This document shows, in pieces, positions 46,189 through 58,250 of a DNA stretch of 64,000 nucleotides. A program made the translations under genes and the position numbers. Within the stretch, counting starts at the first letter, position 1. Each line of letters begins with the position of its first letter. The notes under the pieces were generated by a model, which searched no databases, had not been told where the DNA came from, and saw only the letters and a program-made list of their open reading frames with translations. Source of the stretch: Toxonevra muliebris (taxonomy: Eukaryota > Arthropoda > Insecta > Diptera > Pallopteridae); NCBI GenBank assembly GCA_963691655.1, contig OY829329.1, positions 59,595,408 through 59,659,407 of the forward strand. The letters are read 5' to 3'.

Positions 46189-47452
46189 TTGGGAATATGA
46201 ATGTATAAACTCGTAATTGTGACTAACTTCATATCTATCATACGCGCCATTTTTTTTTACATTGACAGCTATTCTATCTCGAAGACCGCCAAAAATACTA
46301 TAAGAATTGATCTGTCAAATAATTTTCATAATTTTACAAAAGTGTTTTACTATAGCTGAAAATGTCGAATTTCGTGCCAACAAAACAACATTTGCGGGAA
46401 GTTTTAATTTGCTTCTTCCATTTAAAGAACTCACTGAAGCTTATCCTGACTGTGCTATAGACGTTAGAATGTGTCAGGTGTGGTATGCCCGCTTCAAAAG
46501 TAATGATTTTGATGTTGAAGACAGGGAACGTTCAGGCGGCCCGAAAAAGTTCGAAGATGAAGAATTGAAGGCATTACTCGAAGAAGATTCATGTCAAATG
46601 CAACAAGAACTTGCAGAATCTTTAGGAGTTGATCAATCAACCATTTCTAAACGATTAAAAGCATTGGGAATGATTCAAAAGCAAGGAAATTGGGTGCCGT
46701 ACGAATTAAAGCCGAGAGACGTCGAACGACGATTTTTCACATGTGAACTGCTGATTGAACGACAGAAAAGAAAGTGTTTTCTGCATCGTATTGTGACTGG
46801 CGATGAAAAGTGGATACATTACGATAACCCAAAGCGTAAAAAATCATGGGGACCGCCCGGACATGCATCAACATCAACGGCAAAGCCGAACATCCATGGA
46901 TCCGAGCTCATGCTGTGTATTTGGTGGGATATGAAAGGTGTCGTGTATTATGAGCTGTTGAAACCGAATGAAACGATCACTGGCGACCGCTACCGACTAC
47001 AATTGATGCGTTTGAGCCGAGCACTAAAGGATAAGAGGCCAGAATATGAGAATAGACACGACGAAGTTATTCTTCAGCACGACAATGCTCGGCCGCATGT
47101 TGCAAGGCAAGTAAAAACATACTTGGAAACGTTGAAATGGGAAGTGCTAGCCCACCCGCCGTATTCTCCAGACATTGCTCCTTCTGATTACCACTTGTTC
47201 CGATCGGTGACACATGGCCTGGCTGAACAGCACTTCCGTTCTTTCAAAGAACTCAAAAAATGGGTCGATTCGTGGATAGCCTCAAAAGATGAGGAGTTCT
47301 TTCGACGCGGAATCCGTATGCTACCAGAAAGATGGAAAAAGACTGTGGCTAACGATGGACAATACTTTAAAGAATAAATTTATAATCATTTTTTCACAAT
47401 AAATGTCCAAATTACGAAAAAAAAATACGAGTTTATACATTCATACTCCCAA
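46189..47452 (+). mobile_element. mariner transposon, near full length (1264 bp)
   Basis: 27-bp terminal inverted repeats (46189-46215 and 47426-47452) differ at one base; they start TTGGGARTATGAATGTATAA. TA dinucleotides flank both ends (46187-46188 and 47453-47454), the mariner target duplication. One transposase region with a small frameshifting deletion fills the element. The low divergence between the two ends suggests a fairly recent insertion. Confidence 0.92.
46362..47377 (+). pseudogene. mariner D34D transposase with N-terminal frameshift
   Basis: The product would be a Tc1/mariner cut-and-paste transposase. The true start is probably ATG 46362 (MSNFVPTKQHLREVL), in a frame that stops at 46458. 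From about 46430 a second frame runs to TAA 47377 and carries the rest: helix-turn-helix region (DQSTISKRLKALG), linker WVPYELKPRDVERR, and catalytic aspartates coded at 46802 (TGDEKW), 47081 (HDNARPH) and 47186 (PSDYHLF), with 34 residues between the last two. Spacing of the aspartates matches Mos1, and from the start to the first Asp the gene is 25 nt short relative to Mos1 numbering. A 25-nt deletion within the first DNA-binding helices therefore explains the frameshift. Mauritiana-like (Mos1-like) subfamily is likely. An ATG at 46307 opens the long frame but is an unlikely natural start. Confidence 0.88.
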
Positions 47453-49071
47453 TAGCTAGATACTTCTTCTGCCGCTTTGCCTTCAACTTCTTCAACGCGT
47501 TTGCATTTTGATGCATTGGAAAAAAAAAATAAGCACGCAAGCAAGCAAAGCAAAAACAAAAAATCTCAACACATAAATATAAATAAAAATCATTTCAATA
47601 ACAAATAAATAAAAATTCACTATAATTCGCGTCATTTTTTTTTTTTTTATGATAATAATCCAAACAGTTTTTAAAAATGCTCTGGTGATGACATAAAATA
47701 TCAAATTTTAGTAAAACTGCCATTAATAAACATACAAACAAAGACAAATAAAAAAAAAAAAAACAGAAACCAAACAAATTTAAATTCACGCGAAAGAAAT
47801 CACTGCAGTTTGAGTGAATCATTACAAAAAATTCTGGTTAAGAATAAATAAACAAATAATAAATAAATTAATAAACAACAAGAGCGCAAAAACGAAGTTG
47901 AAGAGGAGGATGAAGTCGAGCCAAGTCGAAATAGTACACAAGGTCAATTAACACCGACTAGTTTTTTTTTAGAATATTCATATATATATATATATATATA
48001 TATACATATGTACATAAATAAATATATTTGTATGTATTTCATTTCCAGCTCTAATAATGCATAAAATTAATAATTATTTATAAGTATATTTAAATTGCAT
48101 TTCATATATGTTTATGTATGTATGTATGTATGTATGCTATAATTCTTGCGATCTAGTCATCAAGCAGCAGCAACTTTCGATTGCGCAATTCATTTCGATT
48201 TCAATTTCGAAGTCGGTTTCTTTTTGTTTTTAGAATATAAAACGCATTTTCAAGTGATATGGTTATTTTATTATTTTGGCATTGAATAAATGCCTAAGCA
48301 TAAATCGCATACGTAAACGTACACACATAAATATTCAAACATATATATATATATATATATCACTGTATAAATAAATACTATACCTCTAGCTATCTTTTTC
48401 GATATTTATAATAAAATGCGTTTTTAAAATTTTTAGTTTCATTTCCGCATTTATCAAAGAATATACACGTGTACGTGTAGACTGTGTACGATTTGCTTGA
48501 CTGTTTGCGCCACATGTAATATAAAACGTGTTAAACGCACAAGACAATACTCAGCGGTTCTCATTAAATGCGCATCAAAATTATACAATAAGAAAAAAAA
48601 AACAACAACAAAAAAATTACATAAAAGGATTCACCATTCACGTGTGAATGTATGTTTTTCCTTGAGATACTGAGATACTTTAGAATATGAGGTACAGTAC
48701 AGCGCAAGGATTTCCATGTGAAAATGAATAGCTATTTGAAAAACAGTGACGGAGTTACTTGATACTGATGCATAGCTATTTATAACCTTTACATGTTAAA
48801 TACTATCATTGATCCAGATATTAAAATGAAGAATGCTTCATTTAATTTTTATACACAATAATTATTTTCAATAGCAAATGTTTGACTTGGAATGAGTATT
48901 CCGAGTTATCGGAATACTCACTTTGTCGTTAATGCAGCAAATCAGTTTTCTACAAGCAAACAATCTTCTTCGAGAAACTTTGAGTTTCTATAAGTTCAGT
49001 AAGAAATTGATTCAGTTTTTTTTTTTCTAGTTTTCCACTCATCCTCATGCTTTCAGAACTGTACCCCAGTT
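47453..49071. other. Upstream DNA with microsatellites, no gene seen
   Basis: TA microsatellites at about 47980-48004 and 48341-48360, and a TGTA tract near 48116-48136. No conserved coding sequence. The plus strand is A-rich. Confidence 0.5.
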
Positions 49072-49892
49072 AATTTTAATAATTTTTTTTTGCGGTTGAG
49101 AAGGTAAAAATGTCTCACACATCATCAAACTGTCGTCACAGCTTGGTATGTGGGGGTTGCACCCACTAAAACATCCTCCTCATTCTTTTGAGACTTGGTT
49201 CCACCCTGGAACCGTTGCTACATTACTTCAGGGTGGAGTCTCGTTTTGTCCTTACTAGACTCTCGTCGTTATACCTGCGTCCAGGTCCCGCTTCTTCTTA
49301 CGTAGCACGTCTTCGACATATCTTGCCACGTGTCTTCAATTGTCTTCGCTGACCAGCATAGTTTCAACTGCGCTGTCAGTTGTGAATACTCCAGTCACAT
49401 TTTCCAAGGCCTCGTGCTTTGTTTGCCACCTCGTGCTGTGTTTGCCACCTCGTGCATTGGAAGAATGTGTGTTCTGCGACATCCAGTTTCGAGTCGCCAT
49501 ATACGCAATCAGGTCGCTCTGCTTTCCCGATGACATTCAGGTATTTGCGGAAGTAACAATGTCCTGATAAGAATTGCGTCAGGTAATAGTTGACCTCGCC
49601 AAATGCTTAAGTCAGGAATGAGCTTGGCTGTCCACCTTCCTCGGATATCGGTGTTCCATCGTTCTTGCCATTTCCTCATTGTTTCCAGCTTTACGTCTTG
49701 TGCCGTTATCCTCATGTTGTTGCTTGTCTTCTTCAGCTCCCATATTTCCTTACGCTCGTGAGCCAGTAGGTCAATAGGTGTCGCTCCGCTGATCACCAGT
49801 ACTGCAGCCTCCGACACTGTGCGGTATGCTGAGGCTACCCGTAGTGCTGCAGTCCGCTGTACCGACGAAAAGACCCTTCTTTTATATTTCAC
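49072..49892 (-). mobile_element. 5'-truncated R1-like non-LTR retrotransposon with 14-bp target duplication
   Basis: Perfect 14-bp direct repeats ACTGTACCCCAGTT (49058-49071 and 49893-49906) flank an 821-bp insert. The minus-strand 3' end is A-rich (AAAAAAAAATTATT). A 3' UTR word TTTAGTGGGTGCAACCCC resembles 3' ends I associate with R1-type fly elements. The coding part is the pol C-terminus only. Confidence 0.88.
49430..49892 (-). pseudogene. C-terminal pol fragment of R1-like retrotransposon, frameshifted
   Basis: From the 5' truncation the frame reads RTAALRVASAYRTVSEAAV, then KWQERWNTDIRGRWTAKLIP, the conserved post-RT region of R1-type elements. Near 49600 the homology moves to another frame: GEVNYYLTQFLSGH, FRKYL and VAEHTFFQC. 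A small indel therefore breaks the gene. An 18-bp tandem duplication (about 49410-49455) lies just past it. No RT or endonuclease domain remains. Confidence 0.8.
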
Positions 49893-49906
49893 ACTGTACC
49901 CCAGTT

Positions 49907-51641
49907 GGAAACACTTTTTTTTTTTGTTTATTACCTTTAGTCTTTGAAAAATTTGAGTGACGCTCAAAGCTTTTCACTTGAAAAAGAATTTAAATTTAAT
50001 TGTTAAGCTTAAAAGTTTCTCACTCGTGAGCATAGATATCGGTTTAAGTATTCAGTAGGGTAACTTTGCTTGCCCTGTAATTATTCAAAATTCCTACACT
50101 GTTGCATTAAATGAAATTAAAACGCATTATAGTTATTACCATTGTGGTTCTTTGTTCATCCTTGAATTCATATGAATTCAAATATAACCATTACAAAACC
50201 TATACAACTACTATTCTTGAGAACTTTTGTAAAATTTGTTTCGTATTTTTTAACATAGAAGCTTCAAGGATTCTCATGTGGATTTTTTTTTTTTAATTAA
50301 ATTTATAGTCTCTTGTTGCTAAGCGACATTAGTATTCATTGTGTAATTGCACAAAAGAAGTTTACTTTTTTAAGAAATATGTATGTAAAGTGGCTTTGAA
50401 ATACAAAATAAAAAAAAGAAAACATTTTTTGCCACTCATAGAAATCGATATGTTAATTTCTTGAGGTGATTACAGAAGTCCCATTGATACCTTTACCAAA
50501 GTTCAGTAAGTTATAATTTTTACGTTTAGTTCGTTCTTTTATTTAAATGATTTAACAACTTTGAATACAACGTAAATATATTTAAAAAATTTTTTTAATG
50601 AATAAAAAAAAAAAAAATTAAAAAGAAAAAAAAATGTGTCCAGTTACTTGGAATTTTAGCCAAAAAAAAAACCTGAAAATCCTAAATTGTGTAAGTGTAG
50701 TTTAAGGGTACCTCCCCCCCCCCCCCCCCCCCCTATGAAGAGCCTGAAGGGATTTTGTATGGACCTGGACCAGGCATAGCTGATTGAAGGTGAGTTGGTT
50801 TTATACACGAAACATTGCTTCACAAAACTTTAAACGCATTTTTCTCGAAACAGTGTTTTTACGATTGGCGGACTTTGTAACTCAAAAACTATTCAACCAA
50901 TCGCTTTGAAATTTTGTAATGTTGTTTAATACATCAATAGCTATAACTTAGACTATTATCAAGAAGATTGATAAGGATTTTCTATAATTTTCAGCTCAGT
51001 TTTTAACCAAAATTTTTTATTGACGACGAAAATGTTGCTAAAATGTCTGTAAAACAACAATGTAAGAATTTTTTCTTGTTTTAAAAGTTTCGAAATACAT
51101 ATGCGCAGATATAAAAACTTCAAAAATTGATTTTTGTTTATTTACTATCCCATTGAATATCGCGAAAATTGTAAATCGAGAATGGGTCGGCATTTTTATC
51201 AAAATTACCATTTTTCGAAATGAAAAGGAAAGCATCTATATCTCTCCAAAAAGGCAATTAAATTATCTTTAATTTAAGAGTTTATTTCCTTTCGAATTTT
51301 CAATTTTTTTGGTCTTTATTACGTGCAGAAAAAGAAATATTCCATATATATTTTGATCTCACGTACACAAAGGACTCTATGTGCCAAAGCCTTTAAAATC
51401 TATAAATGACATTAGAGAAGTGTATCTCAGAAATAAGAATCCAAATAATAAGAAAATAAAAAAGAAGATTATATGAGCGGGAGGTTATGAGCAGGCATAA
51501 TACTTTTTTGAATAAAGTTCCACTTTCCTCACTTTCATAATATGCTCCTATTTCTGGCTGGATGTATTTTTTGTTGTTATATTTAATTTTTATTTCATAA
51601 TTGAAGAATGAAAACAACAACAAATGAATGATGTTCTTAAG
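49907..51641. other. Upstream DNA, no gene seen
   Basis: Contains a C20 homopolymer (50714-50733) and a stretch near 50870-50960 with the wording of common insect repeats (CTATTCAACCAATCGC). No gene recognised. Confidence 0.5.
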
Positions 51642-52033
51642 GATGTAGTCTGGTGTTGCGGTCTAATTTGAAAGGGATTTTTCGGAAATTTTTTATTATA
51701 ACAAAATAAAATACAATCGTTTCAATTTTCTTATATGTTATTATTGACATCTTTAACTATTCAAAAAAAAAATTCTGGAGTTTCTCTTACGATATTTTTT
51801 TTAGTATTTTTTACATGCAAAGTGGACACCTAAAAAAAAAGTGTGTGGTTGGCCCGGGCGATTACGAGAAAAACGCTTTTAAAGTTTTAAGAACACATAC
51901 AGTTTAACCAACAGGCGCTCACGACTATGTGCTAAAACTTCGTTAATAATTTGATTTTTGGTCTGAAATTTTTATAGTATACTTTTAATATATCGTACTT
52001 TGATTTTTTGATTTCCGAACACCAGACTACATC
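51642..52033. mobile_element. MITE-like element (392 bp)
   Basis: Perfect 16-bp inverted ends GATGTAGTCTGGTGTT (51642-51657) and AACACCAGACTACATC (52018-52033). Interior non-coding, with a GGCCCGGGCG GC island near 51852. Target duplication unclear. Confidence 0.65.
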
Positions 52034-54685
52034 TTTAGCTCAAATTTTTACGAGATTCTTTCAATGGGTAAGAATTCTCATTAAATTGGTTAGAAATTAA
52101 TGCATTGATTTTTAAATGATATTCGAGTAAATAGATACAAATACAGAAATATGTATACAAAAATAATGAGAATTTTTTCTTTGTCAATACTTAACAATTC
52201 GTACATAAATTTACTGTAGAATATATACAAATTTAATTTTTAATCCTTGTGGAAATAAAATTGCGGTAGATTCAAAACTTTCACTTTTGCAATTGCTACA
52301 CAATTTTTATTTTTGTTTTTTACTAAAATAAAAAAAAACCAAAAGTAGGTATACAAAAAAAAAAGGGAGAAGCACAAGGGATGCAATGTTATTTTAATAG
52401 TACCGCATAAGTTTTACATAAGACTATGCATATAGAAAAATCTTCAACATAACTTGCAACAACAACCAACCAAGTTTTGCAGCCCCAAACGCTAAACTCT
52501 TTCCAGATACTTCTTCTTCTGCTTACCACATCTACGAACAAAGTAAGAGCGAACAACTAGAAGAAATAGAAAAATTGTAAAAAAAAACCTAACCAAGAAT
52601 ACTGCAAAGAAAGTTTTCTTATTTGTAAATTTTTGCTACTTTTACTTACATACTTTACTCCGTGTGGTTTTCCTTTTAGCTATACACCACACATTCTCAT
52701 TGCCAAAGAAAATAACAAGCAAGAAAAAAACACCCGCCACCCACCACTTCAGAGAGGAAAAAAAAAAGGAAAAGCTGCATAGAAAAATATGTGCACAGAA
52801 AGCAAATAAAAACAACAAAAATAGCAGTAGCATAAACTTTATCAAGTTTCAAAAAATTGTAAGCATACATCGAGAAGAAAATTTTCTTGGAAATGCTATT
52901 ACTCTTATAACCACTATACATATACATATATACGGGTAGAATATATTGTTGTTGTTGTTTTATTTGTGAATTCACTGCCAAAAATTCACTGTGAAATGTC
53001 AAAGTGACAACGCAACGCAACTAAACCCAATGCAAAGCAAACCACCTTCTTTTTCTTCTGGCTATATTTAAGTAAGTATGTATGTGTGTGTTTCAGTTTT
53101 TTGGTTGAGTGGGTGGAATTGGTGGTTGCCATTTGGAGGCAAGAAAAGCATTTGTGGCAAGTAGCAGCAATAAGTAGAGCACGAGTTTTTGCCCGTCGTT
53201 CGTTGCTGCTGCTGGTTCGCATTCAAGTATAGTTGCGTTTTTGTTGTTGTTGTTGTTGTTGCCATTGGCTTCTGCTATCTTTAGCTTTGGCTGACACAAA
53301 AGGAAAGGGATGATTTCGTAGTTTAGTTAACACCAAACAATAACAACAACAATAACCAACGATGACGACGACTACAAAGTTTGTAATCTAACGCCGCTCA
53401 CGTTGTTGTTATCTTCACTCACTATTCGTTGGTTGCATGTTTTTGTTAAATTTTTAGCTGCTGCTACTGCTGTTACTTTTAAGTTTCATTTCATGCAGTA
53501 AGTGAGTTTTGCGCTTGGGATGAAAAAGATGTCACATTGTATATGTGTTTATGTGAGAGTATGGGAGAAAAGTGGAACGAGTGAAAGAGAGTGAGAGCGT
53601 GTGAGGTGTGAGAAAAGTCGCAGGATAGCATGTTGAGAATTGCTTGAGGTTGCATTATTTCATTTTCTATAGTGACAACAACGATGACGACGACGACGAC
53701 GAAAATTTTCACTGTGTTGTGCATTGAACGAACTCAAACCGCAATACAAATGAAAACGAAAGTTAAAATGAAAATGAAAGTTTCGCAGTCAGCCGTCGCT
53801 TTTGAAGTTAACTTATGTAATCGTTTTGTGCGTTCATTAGAAATTTATATACTTACTATAGATAGATAGAGATGTTTTTCTTTTAGATAATACACATAGA
53901 AACTTTGTTTGTATACGAGTATGCGTTTTATATGTAGGTAGGTAATACATGAGGGAGCGTTTTCTCTTTTGATGATACGGTCAAAGTTGAAACATGAAAA
54001 GAAAACGCAATTTTCTAAATAAAAAAAAATATATAAGAAAATTACAAACAAAATTTTATAGAATGTATTTTAAAAGCACATTTTTAATTTAATAAATAAA
54101 TTGTTTCTTCGCTTAGGAAAATAATTGTTTGCTACAGAGAAATTACTAGAACCTATGGATAAACGAATCACGTCATCAATAACACTCAAGTGCTAATATG
54201 AAGCTGGCCACCAAATAAAACTAGTGTTCGTGCAAAATATAGCACAGAAAACTGATTATTGGTTTGAAGAGTTTTCTAAGACGATACTAAATCGTATTCG
54301 ACTGCAAACGGTTAGCCAGGAAAATGTTACGCTGACGCCAGTTTGCAAAATATCGAATACTATCGGCAGTAACTTTTACATGTCGCGATACCTTTGATAC
54401 CTGGCATTGATATATTCTTTAGGTATTTTCGTGCTGCTCAATAGAATAATTTTCCTCATTAGAAAAGCCGATATTAGTAAATTGACCACATTGCAACTCA
54501 TTCATTGAAATATTCAGTGCTTTAATCAAAGACAAATGAAGTTAACTTGAAAAACTCAATTCTTTTGCAATAACTTTTTTTATTGAATAATATATTTGAA
54601 AATATGTATATTTAAAAACGATAAACCAGTAGCGTTTTTCTCCTTTTCTCCTAAAACTTATAGAGTAAATATAATGCCTGGAGAA
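52034..54685. other. Upstream DNA with triplet repeats, no gene seen
   Basis: GTT/AAC triplet runs occur near 52945 and 53238-53262, GAC triplets near 53685-53702, and GA/GTGAG-rich sequence at 53560-53620. Such CAA/CAG-rich DNA in the minus-strand sense could include untranslated chinmo leader exons, but no splice pair can be defended. Confidence 0.45.
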
Positions 54686-54853
54686 TTACTCTGTAGTTCG
54701 ATTTGAAAGACAGTTCAATTCGAATGCCAAATTCGATTCGAAAAGGCACAAAATGAAATCTAAACATCGAACAAATATTATTCGATAATGTTTTCTATAG
54801 TACCAATTGTTCGAATTCGAGTAAATATTCTTTGGAGTCGAACTACAGAGTAA
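54686..54853. mobile_element. Small inverted-repeat element, split at its right end by a retrotransposon
   Basis: Perfect 16-bp inverted ends TTACTCTGTAGTTCGA (54686-54701) and TCGAACTACAGAGTAA (54838-54853). Similarity extends weakly outward to a CCTGG/CCAGG word. A retrotransposon insertion begins 10 bp beyond the right arm. Confidence 0.65.
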
Positions 54854-54863
54854 CCCCCCCTGG

Positions 54864-56021
54864 TCGTTACGGATGTTTGTTCAAGGCTGTGCCGCAAAAA
54901 GAGCTCTTAGACAAAGAGAATCCAACGTATGGATATCAGCAAGCTATGGACGCTCTACAATTTTGGGTGAAATAAAGCGGAGGGGTGAAAATGAAATCAA
55001 AGCTGACTTAGATGTGGCCACGGATTACATGACTTCAAATTTAGATTTTATTACTAGAATTCCAACTCTTTATCCAACCAGGGAAGACTGGGAGTCGGGT
55101 TCGGTAACAGGTAATGCTGGCATTACTATCTTTACCGATGGCTCAAAGATGGAGAATGGAACTGGAGCTGGTCTCTACTCCGAAGGCAGCTGGCAGCTTA
55201 GGCTTTCGTATCGTCTTCCTGACGGCTGCAGCGTTTTTCAGTCAGAGATTTTTACAATTGAGAAAGCAGCTCGACTTGTACAAGACAGTAAGAATCAGAT
55301 TTCGAATATCAGTCAGGCTGCAATGAAAGCAATAGAATCCAAAATCAGAGATTGTAAAGAAAAGTCGTGCTTCACTGATGGCCATTGAGCACCACAAGGT
55401 CACTCTCTCTGCTGGGTTCCTGGATATAGCAATATTGAAGGGAACGAAATAGCAGATGAAAGGGGCAGAAGGGGCTCTGAAATGGACATTAACGAGGCGG
55501 ATATCTCTATACGATCTCCGATGTGTAAACTATTTACGAAAATAGACGAGTACACCATCGCGGTGTCAAATAACGCTTGGACTAACCTAGATGACTGTAT
55601 AGTTTCACGGGCCTTGTGGCCAAGATTAGACAGGAAGAGGACAAATGTCCTTTTGGGGCACAACAAATCTGCAGTACGTCTGCTTACAGGAGTCATCACT
55701 GGACATTGCACCAATGCTTCAACGGTGGCGTATTCAAACGAGCGGACTGTACAGAAGTTGTCATGATGAAGAAGAGACAGAATCGATTCTTCACTTTCTA
55801 TGTCAATGTCCAAGGCTGCAGATGAGCAGACTCCAATGTTTGGGGTCGCGCTTTTTCAATAGTCTAACAGAGATAACGAAAGTGGAACTATCGAATCTTC
55901 TTACCTTCATCCGGAGAACCAAATGGACTGCTGACGGAAACTGTGGTTAGAAACGTGCCTCCTTCGGGCAATTAAATGAGGGCAATCACAACGGACAATT
56001 GAGACTCCGAGTGGAAGTGCG

Positions 56022-56056
<35 letters not shown>

Positions 56057-56081
56057 TCGCACACGCCTTCCAAAACTAACC
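54864..56081 (+). mobile_element. 5'-truncated RNase-H-bearing non-LTR retrotransposon
   Basis: Near-identical direct repeats TAACCCCCCCTGG (54851-54863) and TAACCCCCCTGG (56082-56093, one C fewer) flank it and are best read as the target duplication. The coding part is a pol C-terminal fragment. The 3' segment has a TA microsatellite (56024-56054) and no poly(A). It is in the same broad group as 41690-42256 but on the opposite strand and not closely similar. Confidence 0.75.
54873..55950 (+). pseudogene. RNase H and C-terminal zinc motif of retrotransposon pol, with stop and frameshift
   Basis: The frame from 54873 carries the RNase H motif ITIFTDGSKMENGTGAGLYS, then SEIFTIEKAA, an in-frame TGA at 55386-55388, then QGHSLCWVPGYSNIEGNEIA (end of RNase H) and RLLTGVITGHCT, up to 55766. 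Near 55745 homology shifts by one frame to CHDEEETESILHFLCQCP, the Cys/His motif, running to a TAG near 55950. One nonsense codon and one frameshift disable it. The polymerase domain is absent. Confidence 0.85.
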
Positions 56082-56093
56082 TAACCCCCCTGG

Positions 56094-58250
56094 TTTTCAC
56101 TATGTCAAATTCAATCAAATTTGCCAACATGTTGGCAAATTTCATACAGGAAATTCTCTCTCTTTGATCGGGAATATGACATATGCCATTACCACGGATT
56201 GAAATGCAAAAATGACAGCAACAAAAAGTTAAGGTAAGTGCATGGTATAACCAAGAGTAATATCTCTCTCCCTCTCTCTCCCACCTGTTCAGACTAAATC
56301 TCATTCAACAATATTTAAAAAAAAAAAAGAGTACTACACCACGACCTCGATTTGTATCAAATTGAGCCAAACTGATATGTATAATGAAGGAAATAAATAA
56401 ATTGACAAAATATCATCGAAGCAATCGAAAAATAAGTCAAAAAGAAGTTTTTTTTTTGTGCAATTGAAATTTAAAAATTCATGTTTCAAAATTGACTTTT
56501 TTGAGTTCTAAGATATTCACTAGCGGATCCAATTGGGGATCTTATTCTCAGGCCCCACGTGTCTGCTTTTTTTTAAATAACATATTTTTAATTCTATAAC
56601 CATTTAGCCAATTTTTTAAGCCATAGCCATGAAACGGGAAATGAGTATTTCCCGAAGTTACTCTATGGTTCATATAACCAATATTTTCCAGTGTTTAATT
56701 AAATAGTCAAGAATTAAATTGCAGCTCTTAGTTAGAGTTTCTTATAGTTTTAAAATTTGGTTAATGAGTTTTTTTTTTCTAGTACACAATTTTCTTACAA
56801 ACACACAATCATGATGAATATTTTCAACAATCAAGAAAATCAAAATCACATTTCTAAGTCATTATCAAAAGAATCAAGCAAGTGAGTGAATGTAAATAAA
56901 TATTTAATTGGGAAGTTCCTCACTCTATTTCTCTGTCTCTCTGTTGCTATCGTGTTATCTCTATTTAAACTTAATACATATTGAGTAGTATTCGTGTGCA
57001 ACGAAGTGAAAAGCATACAACAACAATTATGTATAGTCAGCACAAACATGCACATGCGACTGACATGCACTTTGACACAATTTTCTATTATGATGATGTC
57101 GTTGTTGTAGTAGCAGTCGCAGTAATCTGTCCATCTGTCCGTCCGTTTGTGATAGTCTCTGCATTTTAATTGCCAACAATAGCAATGTAAAGTAGCAGAC
57201 ATACACTCACTCTCACACATACATACATACATACATACATACAAATTCACATTCGCCGCAACGCATATGCATAATTACCCTTATTATGCGTGACATCATG
57301 TTTTATTTTCTTTTTTATTTTTATTTTTTGTTTTTTTTTTGTTTAGCTGTAGGTTAACTTTTCTCATTGTTGTTTTTTCCACAAACGAAAAACTAACGGT
57401 AATTTGTTATATATTGTTCCGGCAAACAAGTTTTTCATTTATTTTCCATTGAAAACATAAAATTTTCTCATGCTTAGATGCACTTTTTTTTATTATATTT
57501 TTTTCCTCAAGTGTTTACTTACAACAATAGCACAAAAATGTAACAAAATTAAAAAATTTCTTTGCAGCATAAAAAACTGTTTTTCTCAATTTTTTCCTCT
57601 ACTTACTATATATATTCTAAAAAAATTTACAATTTGATTTTCTTTACTTTTTCCAAAGAATTATCATTTTATTATTAAAAACTTGACATTTTACTAAAAG
57701 TCCCACATAACATAAATTTCGTTATGTGAGACTTTGGTATTGTGGCAGATTATTTAATCCTTTTTTCTTGCCATTCTATTCTAGCTTTCGCTCCATTATC
57801 TGTTCAAGATGCTTTTAACTTTATATCCTACTGTGTTTATAATGTTTGCTATATTTTTTGTCTTCGGTTTCTGTTTCGTTATTTTATATATGTTTTTTCT
57901 ATATTTGTAAACAATTTCGTAATAGAGAAATAAAGTAATTCTTTCTTATGTTTATTGCTTTTTTTTTATTTTTTTGCTATTGTATGCAATAGAAAGCTTT
58001 TTTCAAATTTAATTACAACTTTTTAATTTTGTTGCATTTTTACCACACTCCTATGCCGATTCTGAACGAAAATACTAAAATCAAAAAATGAAATAGAATT
58101 GAGGAAGAGAATTAAATTATATCTAATTATAAGAATAAGAATTTATGTAATGAAAATCATTGACACTTTCAAAAACTTTAAATGTTTTATTATAAACAGA
58201 AAATTTAACGCCATTCGTCCCAACCTTTGATTAATCGAACAGCAACTTTG
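56094..58250. other. Upstream DNA, no gene seen
   Basis: Holds a 26-bp perfect palindrome (56117-56142), an isolated hAT-MITE end (56518-56527), and a CATA microsatellite near 57222-57242. A 134-codon minus-strand frame (56846-57250) lies in repeat-rich DNA without family features. Confidence 0.5.

Noticed and set aside
46307..46361. ATG at 46307 as the mariner transposase start
   Set aside because: The residues it adds do not resemble mariner N-termini, whereas the frame from ATG 46362 does.
56846..57250. 134-codon minus-strand frame
   Set aside because: Composition follows CATA and other simple repeats; no recognisable domain.
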